Positions 24,182 through 33,600 of a stretch of 64,000 nt of DNA are shown here, piece after piece. A model generated the notes under the pieces. The model was not told the origin of the DNA and made no database searches. It saw only the letters and a program-made list of their open reading frames with translations. The position numbers were made by a program, and so were the translations under genes. The stretch's first letter is position 1. Each line of letters starts with the position of its first letter. Source of the stretch: Hyphococcus sp. (GTDB lineage Bacteria; Pseudomonadota; Alphaproteobacteria; Caulobacterales; Parvularculaceae); contig JANQRY010000003.1 of assembly GCA_028284345.1 (NCBI GenBank), forward strand, positions 124,001-188,000. The letters are read 5' to 3'.

Positions 24182-24616
24182 ATGAATTTCGTCGGCGGCG
24201 TTGTGTGGCTGGAAATTTTTCATTTCCTCGGCATCGCATTCTGGATCGGCGCGGTGGCCATGCTGAATTTCAGAATGATCGGCCTGTCAAAGAAAGTCCC
24301 CGTAGAAGCCTTTCATATCTCTACCGCGTCATTCATCGGGTTCGGACTGACGGCCGTCACGGGGCTGATGATGTATTTCCCAACAGCCCAGCTATACAAC
24401 GCGAACCCGATGTTCCAGCTGAAAGCCGTACTGCTGGTTATCGCCATTGTTTTCGGCTTTGTCGTACAGGCGAAGCAGGTTGCAAATGCTGCAGCTTGGT
24501 CGGAAGGCCCCCCGCCAAACGCGGTCCGGCTGGCCGGCGCAATTTCATTGCTTCTCTGGTTCGGCGTCCTCGCCGCGGGACGCATGATCACCTACGGCGG
24601 ATTTACGCAAGGTTAG
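24182..24616 (+). CDS. Four-helix membrane protein (DUF6644-like)
   Basis: This 144-residue inner-membrane protein has four predicted helices: WLEIFHFLGIAFWIGAVAML, FIGFGLTAVTGLMMYF, LKAVLLVIAIVFGFVVQ and LLLWFGVLAAGRMI. Conserved His (EIFHFLG) and Arg (AGRMI) residues recur in the next gene, so the two are paralogues. The arrangement suggests a small heme- or quinone-binding membrane subunit, but this is inference. A strong ribosome binding site (AGGAGG) precedes the ATG. It heads a three-gene operon ending in a PQQ dehydrogenase. Confidence 0.8.
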   Translation: MNFVGGVVWLEIFHFLGIAFWIGAVAMLNFRMIGLSKKVPVEAFHISTASFIGFGLTAVTGLMMYFPTAQLYNANPMFQLKAVLLVIAIVFGFVVQAKQVANAAAWSEGPPPNAVRLAGAISLLLWFGVLAAGRMITYGGFTQG

Positions 24617-24626
24617 GGAGGCGGAG

Positions 24627-25064
24627 ATGTTCGATTGGGTATTTGGAACGCCAAGCGCTTTCCTGTGGCTGGAGGTTTTCCATGTCCTAGGGTTCAGCCT
24701 GTGGGTCGGCTCCATCTTCATTCTTGATTTGAAGCTTCTGGGTCTCATCAAGCGCGCGCCTTTTTACCGCTATCATCTCGTACCCTGGGCGTATCTGGGA
24801 TTGGGGCTGGTGTTGCTCACCGGATTTCTGTTTGTGGCGGGCGATCCCTATTATCTCGAAAACCCCGCGCTTCAGATCAAGCTGGGTTTGGTTGTTGCGG
24901 CGGGCGTTTTTGTGATGGTCTTTCACCAGCGTCTCGTCGACACGCAGCTCGATGCAGCATCTGACGCGCCCGTTCCCGCCATCGCCAAAGTCGCCGCAGC
25001 AACATCGCTAATACTTTGGCTTGGCGTGCTGATCATGGCGCGGATGATCCCGTATCAGTACTAG
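24627..25064 (+). CDS. Four-helix membrane protein, paralogue of preceding gene
   Basis: The protein has 145 residues and the same four-helix plan as its neighbour, with WLEVFHVLGFSLWVGSIFIL, YLGLGLVLLTGFLFVAG, KLGLVVAAGVFVMVFHQRL and LILWLGVLIMARMIPY. The WLEVFHxLG and ARMI motifs align with those of the 24182 gene. A heterodimer that anchors or accepts electrons from the periplasmic PQQ dehydrogenase encoded next is a reasonable hypothesis. The intergenic gaps are 10 and 49 bases, and AGGGAGG precedes the start. Confidence 0.8.
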   Translation: MFDWVFGTPSAFLWLEVFHVLGFSLWVGSIFILDLKLLGLIKRAPFYRYHLVPWAYLGLGLVLLTGFLFVAGDPYYLENPALQIKLGLVVAAGVFVMVFHQRLVDTQLDAASDAPVPAIAKVAAATSLILWLGVLIMARMIPYQY

Positions 25065-25113
25065 CAAGAGACTTTCGCGCGACCGTCCGCAAAAAACGCC
25101 GGGGAGCCGCTGA

Positions 25114-27084
25114 ATGAACAGGGCCGCAGCCGTCAGTCTCAGCGCCGCCGCTTTAATGGCGTTCGGGGCTGCATGGTTCTTTTGGCGCCTGGACCATGCA
25201 GCGGTCGAACATCTTTCCCCCTACCCGCAGGAAACCTTCGCCCGCCAAAGCGCTGAAGGCTGGCCGACCTATGGCGGTCCGCCAGGCGGCGCCCAGTACA
25301 GTTCGCTTGATCAGATTAGTCGGGAAAATGTCAGCACGCTCGACGTCGCGTGGGTCTTCAACACCGGCGATGTTCTGACGGGAACAGACGGCTTTGACAA
25401 AACGAGCTATCAGGTGACGCCGATCTTCGCCGACGGCAAGCTTTTGCTCTGTACGCCCCGCAACAACATCATCGCCCTCGATCCGGAGAGCGGCGCGCAG
25501 AGATGGCGTTTCGATTTCGGCAAGGCGAAGACCGGCGGCATGTATGGCCAGCAGAAATGCCGCGGCGTCGCCTATTGGGAAACCGATGTAAGCGAAGAAA
25601 GCAGGGCCCCATGCGCAAAACGCGTGCTGATGGGGACCGATAACGGTTTTCTGGTCGCGGTCGACGCCGTTTCGGGCGCCGCATGCGATGATTTCGGCGA
25701 AAACGGCCGCGTCGATCTCAACGCACTGGACTATAACGGAAACGGCAAAATCTCGATCACATCCGCCCCGGCGATCTATGAAAACGTCGTCATCGTCGGC
25801 GGACAGATTATCGACAACAAATATGAGAACGCCGCGGATGGAATCGTGCGCGGCTTCGACGTCCGCACGGGCGAGGAAGTCTGGAACTGGAATCCGATCC
25901 CGGCGGATTTACGCGACAAAATCGGCAGCGCGAACGCCTGGGCCCCGATTTCCATCGACCGTGACGCCGGCCTCGTATTTCTACCGACCGGCAGTCCCAG
26001 TCATGACGTTATCGGCGTTGACCGGCTTGCGCCGGTTGAACACGGCAACGCCGTCGTGGCGCTTAACGCCTTGACGGGCGAGAAACGCTGGTCGTTCCAG
26101 ACCATTCGCCACGATCTTTGGGATTACGATTTGCCGTCGATGCCGACGCTTGTGACGCTGCACCCCAACGGCGAGCCGGTCGATGCGGTCATCCAGGCGA
26201 CGAAGACGGGCTTCATTTTCGTTTTTGATCGCGAAACGGGCGAACCGATCTTCGAAATCGAAGAACGCCCGGTTCCCGCAACGACCATCTCAGGCGAAGT
26301 CACGTCGCCCACCCAACCCGTTCCGACAAAGCCGCAAAGCATTACGTCGCAGTCCATTTCCGCCGACGACGCCTGGGGCCCGTTCGGTCTGGGCGCCGCG
26401 GAGTGTAGAGAAATGCTCTCGCAATATCGCAATGAAGGGCTTTTCACGCCGCCGGAAATTCGAGGCTCCATTCAGCACCCGACCATCTTGGGCGGATCGA
26501 ATTGGGGCGGCGTCGCTTACGATCAGGAAAGCGGGATTGCCGTCGTCAACTCGTCGAACCTCGTCGCGTCGGTGGTTCTGATGCCGCGCGAAGATTTCGA
26601 CACCATGGACGGCGCGCGGCCCAAGGGCGAATCATACGGCGAACTGCGCGGCACGCCTTATGTGGTGGCGCGAAGAATGTTGTTTTCCTCTTTTGGCGCG
26701 CCGTGCAATCCGCCGCCCTGGGGCGCGCTCACGGCGATCGATATGAATCGCGGCGAGATCGTCTGGCGCCGCCCCTTCGGACGGATGAAGCTCGCGCCGT
26801 TTGTAACGTCTCCCGCGGCGTGGGGCGCGCCGAACCAGGGCGGACCTATTATCACCGCCGGCGGCCTGATCTTTATCGGCGCCAGCCTCGACAGCCGTTT
26901 TCGCGCCTTCGACCTTGAAACCGGAAAAGAGCTATGGAGCGCGCCGACCCCCGCCCCGGCAGTTGCGACGCCGATGTCCTATGAAAGCGGCGGCAGGCAA
27001 TATGTGTTAATCGCCGCCGGCGGACATGGCGGCTTCGGCACGCCTTACGCCGACGCCATCATTGCCTACGCACTGCCGGAATAA
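25114..27084 (+). CDS. PQQ-dependent dehydrogenase (quinoprotein)
   Basis: The 656-residue protein begins with one hydrophobic segment (residues 5-24) that acts as a signal or anchor, followed by an eight-bladed propeller. Typical motifs are WPTYGGPPGGAQYSSLDQI, NVSTLDVAWVFNTGD, YQVTPIFADGKLLLCTPRNNIIALDPESG, PVEHGNAVVALNALTGEKRW, RHDLWDYDLPSMPTLV and AGGLIFIGASLDSRFRAFDLETGKELW. The family oxidises alcohols or sugars in the periplasm and passes electrons to ubiquinone. There is no C-terminal heme-c motif, so electrons must leave through quinone or another partner, possibly the two small membrane proteins before it. No PQQ biosynthesis genes are in this window. The substrate is unknown. Confidence 0.92.
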   Translation: MNRAAAVSLSAAALMAFGAAWFFWRLDHAAVEHLSPYPQETFARQSAEGWPTYGGPPGGAQYSSLDQISRENVSTLDVAWVFNTGDVLTGTDGFDKTSYQVTPIFADGKLLLCTPRNNIIALDPESGAQRWRFDFGKAKTGGMYGQQKCRGVAYWETDVSEESRAPCAKRVLMGTDNGFLVAVDAVSGAACDDFGENGRVDLNALDYNGNGKISITSAPAIYENVVIVGGQIIDNKYENAADGIVRGFDVRTGEEVWNWNPIPADLRDKIGSANAWAPISIDRDAGLVFLPTGSPSHDVIGVDRLAPVEHGNAVVALNALTGEKRWSFQTIRHDLWDYDLPSMPTLVTLHPNGEPVDAVIQATKTGFIFVFDRETGEPIFEIEERPVPATTISGEVTSPTQPVPTKPQSITSQSISADDAWGPFGLGAAECREMLSQYRNEGLFTPPEIRGSIQHPTILGGSNWGGVAYDQESGIAVVNSSNLVASVVLMPREDFDTMDGARPKGESYGELRGTPYVVARRMLFSSFGAPCNPPPWGALTAIDMNRGEIVWRRPFGRMKLAPFVTSPAAWGAPNQGGPIITAGGLIFIGASLDSRFRAFDLETGKELWSAPTPAPAVATPMSYESGGRQYVLIAAGGHGGFGTPYADAIIAYALPE

Positions 27085-27182
27085 GGCGCAGCAGCGCTTT
27101 GCCGGTCCAAGCGGCAATGGTTTTGACGTATGAGTTAATGTTTATGGATTTATTACGGTTTTTCCGCTAGCGTATACGGAAT

Positions 27183-27608
27183 ATGTTGCATTTAGCGCGT
27201 CTTATGGTCCTGATCGCGGTTGCTTTCGTAGCGGCCCGGCCGGCTATGGCCTGCTGTCTGTCAGGTCATGCGCACCCGCAAATGGCGGAAATGTCAGGCG
27301 ATGCGGCGCCATGCCATGGCGATCAGCAACACGCAGCGGGCGAAGCGGCTTCAATTTCCCAAGATATGCCGCCCGCATCGTTGATGTGTTCAGGCTGTGC
27401 GGACTGCGACGGCGCCGTCATGCAGGCGCAGATTTACGACAAAAGCGCAACGCCGGCCTCCGGTCCTTCCGAAACGCCGATCCGCATTCTCGACGCGCGC
27501 TTTGAAGGGTTTGGACATCGCGCCATTGCCCTGAAAACCGGACCGCCCGGCGATGCGCCGTTCTTACGCTCGACCCCCATTGCACTCAAACAACGCCTTT
27601 TGATCTGA
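27183..27608 (+). CDS. Exported Cys/His-rich metal-related protein heading the copper operon
   Basis: This 141-residue protein has a signal peptide ending near AMA (residue 23). The mature part is rich in Cys, His and Met: CCLSGHAHPQM at its start, PCHGDQQHAAG, then LMCSGCADCDG. Such small periplasmic proteins, often with DUF2946-like patterns, precede copper/silver efflux operons and may bind Cu(I). It lies 98 bases after the PQQ gene, with an AT-rich gap, and about 70 bases before the channel gene. TTGACG at 27123-27128 could be part of the operon promoter, but I see no convincing -10 partner. Not recognised as a named gene. Confidence 0.75.
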   Translation: MLHLARLMVLIAVAFVAARPAMACCLSGHAHPQMAEMSGDAAPCHGDQQHAAGEAASISQDMPPASLMCSGCADCDGAVMQAQIYDKSATPASGPSETPIRILDARFEGFGHRAIALKTGPPGDAPFLRSTPIALKQRLLI

Positions 27609-27677
27609 GACGGCGGCACCCGCGCATTTTCGCGCGGGATTTCGTTGCTTGTTTCATGTCAACAAGGCGTTGTTCTT

Positions 27678-28895
27678 ATGACTCATATATTGAAAAACGG
27701 ACTGCCTTTCGCCGCCTTGGCGTTGCTGTTGTTGTTCAGTCGGCCGGCCGCCGCACAATCCTTCGACGAACTGGAGGCGCGCCTCGCCGAGCACCCGTCG
27801 CTGACGGCGCTGACCTATCAAGCCGAGGGGAGCCGCGAGCGCGGCGTCGCCGCCACGGCCCTTCCCGATCCGGTCGTCTCTGTCGGCGTCAATAATCTTC
27901 CGGTCGCGAATCCCTCCTTTTCGGAATTTCTGCCCACAAACAAAGCGATCGGAATACGTCAGGATTTTCCCAACCGCGCCGGACGAAGGGCGCGCGCCGG
28001 CGAAGCCCGCGCCCTTGCGGCCCAGACCGATCTCGTTCGCGCCGCGCAGCTTTCAGCCCTTCGCGGCGAACTGATTGCGCTGCTCAACGAAAAGGCGCGC
28101 ATTGCGCGTCAACATGAACTCTTCCAGGCGCAGAACGCAAAATATGACGAGCTGGCGCAAGTGGTCGAAGCGGAAATCGACGCGGGCCGGCCTTCGGTGT
28201 TCCGCCTTGCCCAGATTGAAGCCGAGCGCGCGCGGGTTTCGCGCGTCCTTGTTAATCTTGGCCGAGAGAAAGCCGAGATCGACGCGCGCCTTATCGACCT
28301 TGTCGGGCTTGCCGCAGCGACGCCCGCGCCGGCCCTCGCGCCCATCGAATGGTCGGGCGAGGCCCGCGACTTTCACGCGGTCCGCGTCGCCGACGCCGCC
28401 ATCAACGTCGCCGACTATTCCGTAGACAACGCCAAAGCCGCATGGCGCCCGAACTGGGGCGCGCAAGTGACCTACCAGCAGCGCGAAGCCGGCGTGAACT
28501 TCGCCGGCGACGACTGGGTGTCCGGCATGGTGACGTTTACCGTTCCCCTATGGGGGGGCGGCAGCCAGGCGCCGCGCCTCAGGGCGGCGCGCGCCGACCG
28601 CGCCGGCGCCGAAATGCGCTATCAGGCGGCGGCGCGTTCATCGGCCGCGCGCTACGCCGCGCAAGCGGCCGCCTGGCGCGCCGCGCGCGACAACATCGCC
28701 GTTCTTGAACGCAATATCGCCGCCGTCGAAGACGAGATTGCCGCGCAGTTGACGGTCTATGAGGCCGGCGACGGCGGCTATGTCCCCATCATCGACGGCG
28801 AAATCGCCATCCTGAAACTCCGCGCCGACATCGCCGCCGAAGAGGCCCGCATGGCCGCTGCGATCGCGCGCATGAACGCATTGTTGACGTCATGA
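27678..28895 (+). CDS. TolC-like outer-membrane efflux channel of the Cus system
   Basis: The protein has 405 residues from ATG 27678, where a signal peptide begins (ending near AAAQSFDELE). An upstream in-frame start adds 11 residues without signal character. The body has the long alpha-helical pattern of outer-membrane efflux proteins: two repeats rich in Ala, Arg and Glu, with LPDPVVSVGVNNLP and VTFTVPLWGGGSQAPRLRAARADR. With CusB and CusA it would form the trimeric exit duct for copper or silver. Its stop overlaps the CusB start in ATGA, indicating translational coupling. It is equivalent to CusC by position, though sequence identity to CusC is likely low. Confidence 0.87.
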   Translation: MTHILKNGLPFAALALLLLFSRPAAAQSFDELEARLAEHPSLTALTYQAEGSRERGVAATALPDPVVSVGVNNLPVANPSFSEFLPTNKAIGIRQDFPNRAGRRARAGEARALAAQTDLVRAAQLSALRGELIALLNEKARIARQHELFQAQNAKYDELAQVVEAEIDAGRPSVFRLAQIEAERARVSRVLVNLGREKAEIDARLIDLVGLAAATPAPALAPIEWSGEARDFHAVRVADAAINVADYSVDNAKAAWRPNWGAQVTYQQREAGVNFAGDDWVSGMVTFTVPLWGGGSQAPRLRAARADRAGAEMRYQAAARSSAARYAAQAAAWRAARDNIAVLERNIAAVEDEIAAQLTVYEAGDGGYVPIIDGEIAILKLRADIAAEEARMAAAIARMNALLTS

Positions 28896-30634
28896 AGAAA
28901 CACGCTCTTTTCCTTGTCACCGCCGCCGCCGTTCTTTTGTCGGCCTACAGCGAGCGATCCGCCGCCCACGCGGCTGAAAGCCGCGCCGCGGCGCAAACCG
29001 CGCCCGCCTCCGAAGAGGCGGTTCAATACACATGCCCCATGCATCCGCATTACATTTCCACCGACCCCGACGGAACCTGCCCGATCTGCGGCATGGACCT
29101 TGTGCCGGTAAGCGCAGGCGGCGGCGGCGAAGGCGACCGTTCCATCACCGTCGCGCCTGAAATGATCCAGACCATGGGCGTACGGATCGTTCCGGTCGAG
29201 GTCGTCGATTTCGGACAAACCTTGCGGGCGTTTGGCATTGTCGAAACCAATGAGCGGCTGGAGACTGTCTCCGCGTCGCGCCTCGAAGGATGGATCGAGG
29301 ATCTGACCGTCCGCGCCGAAGGCGACGCGGTGCGCCCGGGCGCGCTTCTTTACCGCGTTTACAGTCCGGACCTTATCGCCGCGCAAAAGGACTATCTGAA
29401 CGCGCTCAATATCGGCAATGAAAATCGCATCGCCGCCGTTCGCCAGCGACTGCGCTCGCTCGGCATGCAAAACGCGGCCATAGAGCGCCTCAGCCGAACC
29501 CGTAGCGTCATTGAGCGCGTGCCGGTTTACGCCGAAGCGGGCGGCGTCGTCGCCGAGCTCCAAGTGCGCGAAGGGGATTATGTTCGTCCGGGCACGCCCA
29601 TTCTTCGCCTGCAGTCCTACGCCGACGTTTGGGTCATGGCCTCGGTTCCGGAAACCGACCTGCCGCTGATCGATACGGGGTTGCGCGTGCGGCTTGATTT
29701 TCCGAGCGCGCCGGACGCCCCGCCGGAAGGGGTTATCGACTATATCTATCCGACGATCGATCCGCGCACGCGCACGGCGCAGCTGCGCATCGAGGTCGAC
29801 AATGCGGCGGGTTATCTGCGGCCCGGCGCCTATGCCGACATCACGATGAACCTTGGCGGCGGGGCGCGTCTTTCGGCGCCGACCGAGGCGATCCTTCGCG
29901 ACAGCCGGGGCGCTCATGTTATCGTTGCCATGGGCGAAGGCCGCTTCGCGCCCCGCGCCGTGCGCACCGGCGTCAGCGCGAACGGCCGCACGGAAATCCT
30001 TGCCGGCCTCAACCCCGGAGATAACGTTGTCGCCAGCGGTCAGTTCATGCTCGACAGCGAGGTCAATCTTCGCGAGGGCTTTTCCAAGCTGCAGGCGCCG
30101 CCCGCAATCGCGGCCGGACCCGACACGCCGCTCTCGCAGCTTCCCATCGATGCAAGCACGCTCGCGCAAATCGACCATTTCACCGACATGGCGCTTTATT
30201 TTCATGAAGCGCTGACGGAGCGCTACCGGATCGATCCCTATTTCGTCGATCCCGCGCTCGGCCTCGGCGAAACGCTCCGAACGCGCTTCGCGAATACGGG
30301 GCTTGTACCGATCCTCGAAAATGCGGAAACGGCGTTGCGCGCCGCGAAGGAAGCCCGCGGCGGCGGCGCCCTCGCCGCCGAACTCGCGCGCCTGACGACC
30401 GCATTGGAGCCATGGTTTTTGAACGGCGCGCCGATCCACTATCGCGACGCAGGGCTCACGCTCTATCGGGAAACAGACACGGGCCGGCTTTGGCTTCAGC
30501 AAGGCGACGCGCCGCGCAACCCCTACGGCGACGGCGAAGCGACGCCCATCGCCTGGCCCGATCCGATGGCGGGCGCGGATAAAAACGCCCGCGGAGATCA
30601 TTCATCCGCCGACCCTCACGCAGGCCACAGATAG
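28892..30634 (+). CDS. cusB: CusB-type periplasmic adaptor with heavy-metal-binding domain
   Basis: This 580-residue membrane fusion protein has an N-terminal signal, then a heavy-metal-binding domain with YTCPMHPHYISTDPDGTCPICGMDLVP (residues about 48-74). The hairpin/lipoyl/beta-barrel adaptor core runs to about residue 410 (RLEGWIEDLTVRAEGDAVRPG, VREGDYVRPGTPILRLQSYADVWV). A C-terminal extension of about 150 residues resembles DUF3347-type metal-binding regions and ends in a His-rich tail (DPHAGHR). The adaptor joins CusA to the outer-membrane channel. Oddly, the signal ends in LLSAY instead of a lipobox LLSAC: Tyr19 occupies the lipidation position, a single-base change from Cys. The protein may thus be non-lipidated. 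Confidence 0.92.
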   Translation: MKKHALFLVTAAAVLLSAYSERSAAHAAESRAAAQTAPASEEAVQYTCPMHPHYISTDPDGTCPICGMDLVPVSAGGGGEGDRSITVAPEMIQTMGVRIVPVEVVDFGQTLRAFGIVETNERLETVSASRLEGWIEDLTVRAEGDAVRPGALLYRVYSPDLIAAQKDYLNALNIGNENRIAAVRQRLRSLGMQNAAIERLSRTRSVIERVPVYAEAGGVVAELQVREGDYVRPGTPILRLQSYADVWVMASVPETDLPLIDTGLRVRLDFPSAPDAPPEGVIDYIYPTIDPRTRTAQLRIEVDNAAGYLRPGAYADITMNLGGGARLSAPTEAILRDSRGAHVIVAMGEGRFAPRAVRTGVSANGRTEILAGLNPGDNVVASGQFMLDSEVNLREGFSKLQAPPAIAAGPDTPLSQLPIDASTLAQIDHFTDMALYFHEALTERYRIDPYFVDPALGLGETLRTRFANTGLVPILENAETALRAAKEARGGGALAAELARLTTALEPWFLNGAPIHYRDAGLTLYRETDTGRLWLQQGDAPRNPYGDGEATPIAWPDPMAGADKNARGDHSSADPHAGHR

Positions 30635-30643
30635 GCGGGATCC

Positions 30644-33600
30644 ATGACAGAGAACCCTGCATCCGATCTGGCGGGACGCGATCCATCGAAATCCTGGGTC
30701 GCGAGGCTGATCGGCTGGTCGGTTTCGAACCAGTTGATCGTGCTCGTCCTCGCCGCAACGCTCGCCATCGCCGGATTGTTCGCGATTGAGCGCACGCCCC
30801 TCGACGCCGTTCCGGACCTGACCGATACGCAAGTCATCATCCGCACCGACTTTCCCGGCCAGAGCCCACAGATCGTCGAGGACCTCGTCACCTATCCGCT
30901 TTCGACAAACCTGCTCGGCCTGCCGCGCACGAAAGACGTGCGCGGCGCATCCATGTTCGGGACAAGCTTCGTCTACGTCATCTTTGAAGACAACGTCGAT
31001 CTTTACTGGGCCCGTTCGCGCGTTCTCGAAGCGCTCTCGCGGCTCGGCTCGGAACTGCCCGAGGGCGCCGTTCCGCGAATCGGTCCCGACGCCACCGGCG
31101 TCGGCTGGGTCTATCAATACGCCCTGGTCGACCGGACGGGAAACACCGATCTTGCGGAGTTGCGCTCCCTTCAGGACTGGTTTTTGAGCCTTGAGCTGGC
31201 CGGCGTCGACGGCGTCGCGGAAGTCGCCTCCGTCGGCGGCTTTGTGCGCGAATATCAGATTTTCATCGACCCGAACCGGTTGCGCAGTTTCGATATCTCC
31301 ATTGCGCGCATCCGCGACGCGGTGCGCGCGGCGTCCAGCGAGGTGGGCGGCCGGGTCACGGAACAAGCGGAAACGGAATTCGTCATCCGGTCGTCAGGCT
31401 ATGTCGACGAGCGGGCGGATCTCGAAGAGGTCGTCGTTTACGCCGCCGACGGAACGCCGGTGCTGCTTCGCGACATCGCGCGCATCGTCGAAGGACCGGC
31501 CCTTCGTCGCGGCATTGTCGAGCTGGACGGCGAAGGCGAGACGGTCGCCGGCATTGTCGTCATGCGGGACGGCGAGAACGCCTTGCAAGTTATCGAACGG
31601 GTCAAGGCGAAGCTCGCCGAGCTTGAGCGCGGCCTTCCCGAAGGCGTCGAAGTCGTCACGGTCTATGACCGGGCGCCGTTAATCGAAGGCTCCGTCGATT
31701 ACCTGCGGCACAAACTTTTCGAGGAAGGCCTCGCCGTCGCCCTGGTCATCTTCATTTTCCTTCTGCACGCGCGCTCATCGCTGGTGGCGGTCATCACCCT
31801 ACCCCTCGGCGTGCTCGGCGCTTTCGTGATCATGTCATGGCAGGGCGTCACCGCGAACATCATGAGCCTCGGCGGCATCGCCATCGCCATCGGCGCCATG
31901 GTGGACGCGTCTATCGTGCTCGTTGAAAACGCCAGCCGCCGCCTGTCCGAGCTCGGCGACAAGCCTGACGGGAAGATGCGCCGCGAGGCGCTGGTCGAAG
32001 CGGCGCAGGAAGTCGGGCCCGGCATTTTCTTCTCGCTGCTGATCATCACGGTTTCGTTCCTGCCTGTGTTCGCATTGACAGGAGAAAGCTATCGCCTGTT
32101 CGCGCCGCTCGCTTTCACCAAAACCTACGCCATGGCCTTCGCCGCCATCCTGTCGGTGACATTGATCCCGGTGCTGATGCTGTATCTGATGAGAGGAAAA
32201 TTTCGACGCGAAGAGGCCAACCCCCTCAATGCGTTCTTTATCCGGGCGTACAAGCCCATCCTGCATCTGGCCTTGCGATTCAAATGGATCACCGTCGCCA
32301 TCACCGCCGTGCTGACGGCCAGCATTCTGATCCCGGCGACGCGCATCGGGTCGGAATTCATGCCGGCGCTCTATGAGGGCGAACTTCTCTACATGCCGAC
32401 CACGCTGCCGGGGGCGTCGGCGACCAAGATGCGCGAACTCCTTGGCCAGACCAATCGCGTCATCGCGACCGTGCCCGAAATCGACAGCGTGTTCGGCAAG
32501 GCGGGACGCGCCGACACGGCAACCGATCCCGCCCCGCTCACCATGATCGAAACCTGGATCCGGTTGAAACCGAAAGAGACGTGGCGGCCCGGCGTCGACA
32601 TCGACGACATTGTCGCCGAGCTTGACGCGCGCCTGCAAATGCCCGGCCTCGTCAACAGCTGGGGCTATCCCATCAAAATTCGCATGGACATGGTGTCGAC
32701 CGGCGTGCGCACGCCGGTGGGCGTCAAGATCACCGGCGACTCGCTTCTCGAAATCGAGCGCATCGCGCGGGATATTGAAGCGGTCGTCGCGGATATTGAC
32801 GGCGCCCGGTCGGCCTTTGCGGATCGGGTCCTTGGCGGCAAATATCTCGAGATCACCCCGGACCGGACCGAACTCGCGCGCCGCAATATCGACATGGGCG
32901 TATTTCAGGCCGTGGTGCAAACCGCGCTCGGTGGGATGCAGCTTTCGCAATCGGTCGAGGGCCGCGAACGGTATGACATCATCCTGCGCTATGATCGTCC
33001 GTTCCGGGAAAGCCCTGAAGACCTTGAAGACATTCTCGTGCCGACGCCGGCGGGCGCGCATATTCCGCTCGGCGAGCTGGCGACCATTGCGTATACGGAG
33101 GGCCCGCCGATGATCCGGTCGGAGAACGCCCGGCTTACCGGCTGGGTTTTCGTCGACATCGCCGGTCGGGACATGGGCGGTTATGTTGCCGAAGCAAAGG
33201 CGGCCGTGGCGAATGCGATTGACCTGCCGCCGGGTTACGCCGTTGCGTTTTCCGGCCAGTATGAGCAGTTTGAGGAAGCCAATGCGCGACTGCGGATCGC
33301 CATTCCGGCAGCCGTGGCGCTGGTCTTTCTTCTGCTGATGTTTCATTTCGGCCGCCTCGACCGCACGCTGATGATCATGGCCAGCTTGCCCTTCGGCCTC
33401 ATTGGCGGGCTTTGGGCGGTCTGGCTGGCGGGATACAATCTGTCCGTCGCCGTCGCCGTCGGTTTCATCGCCCTCGGCGGCGTCGCCATCGAAACGGCTG
33501 TCATCATGTTGCTCTATATTGACGGTGAAGTGCGCAAGGCGAAACCGCGCTCGCATGAGGCGCTGTTTAACGCTATCAGCAAGGGCGCGGCCATGCGCGT

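Noticed and set aside
28778-30601. 607-codon open frame on the minus strand
   Set aside because: Antisense to cusB. Composition is Arg/Asp-rich and lacks any recognisable motif.
31835-33556. 573-codon open frame on the minus strand
   Set aside because: Antisense to cusA. Low-complexity His/Arg/Asp composition indicates a shadow frame.
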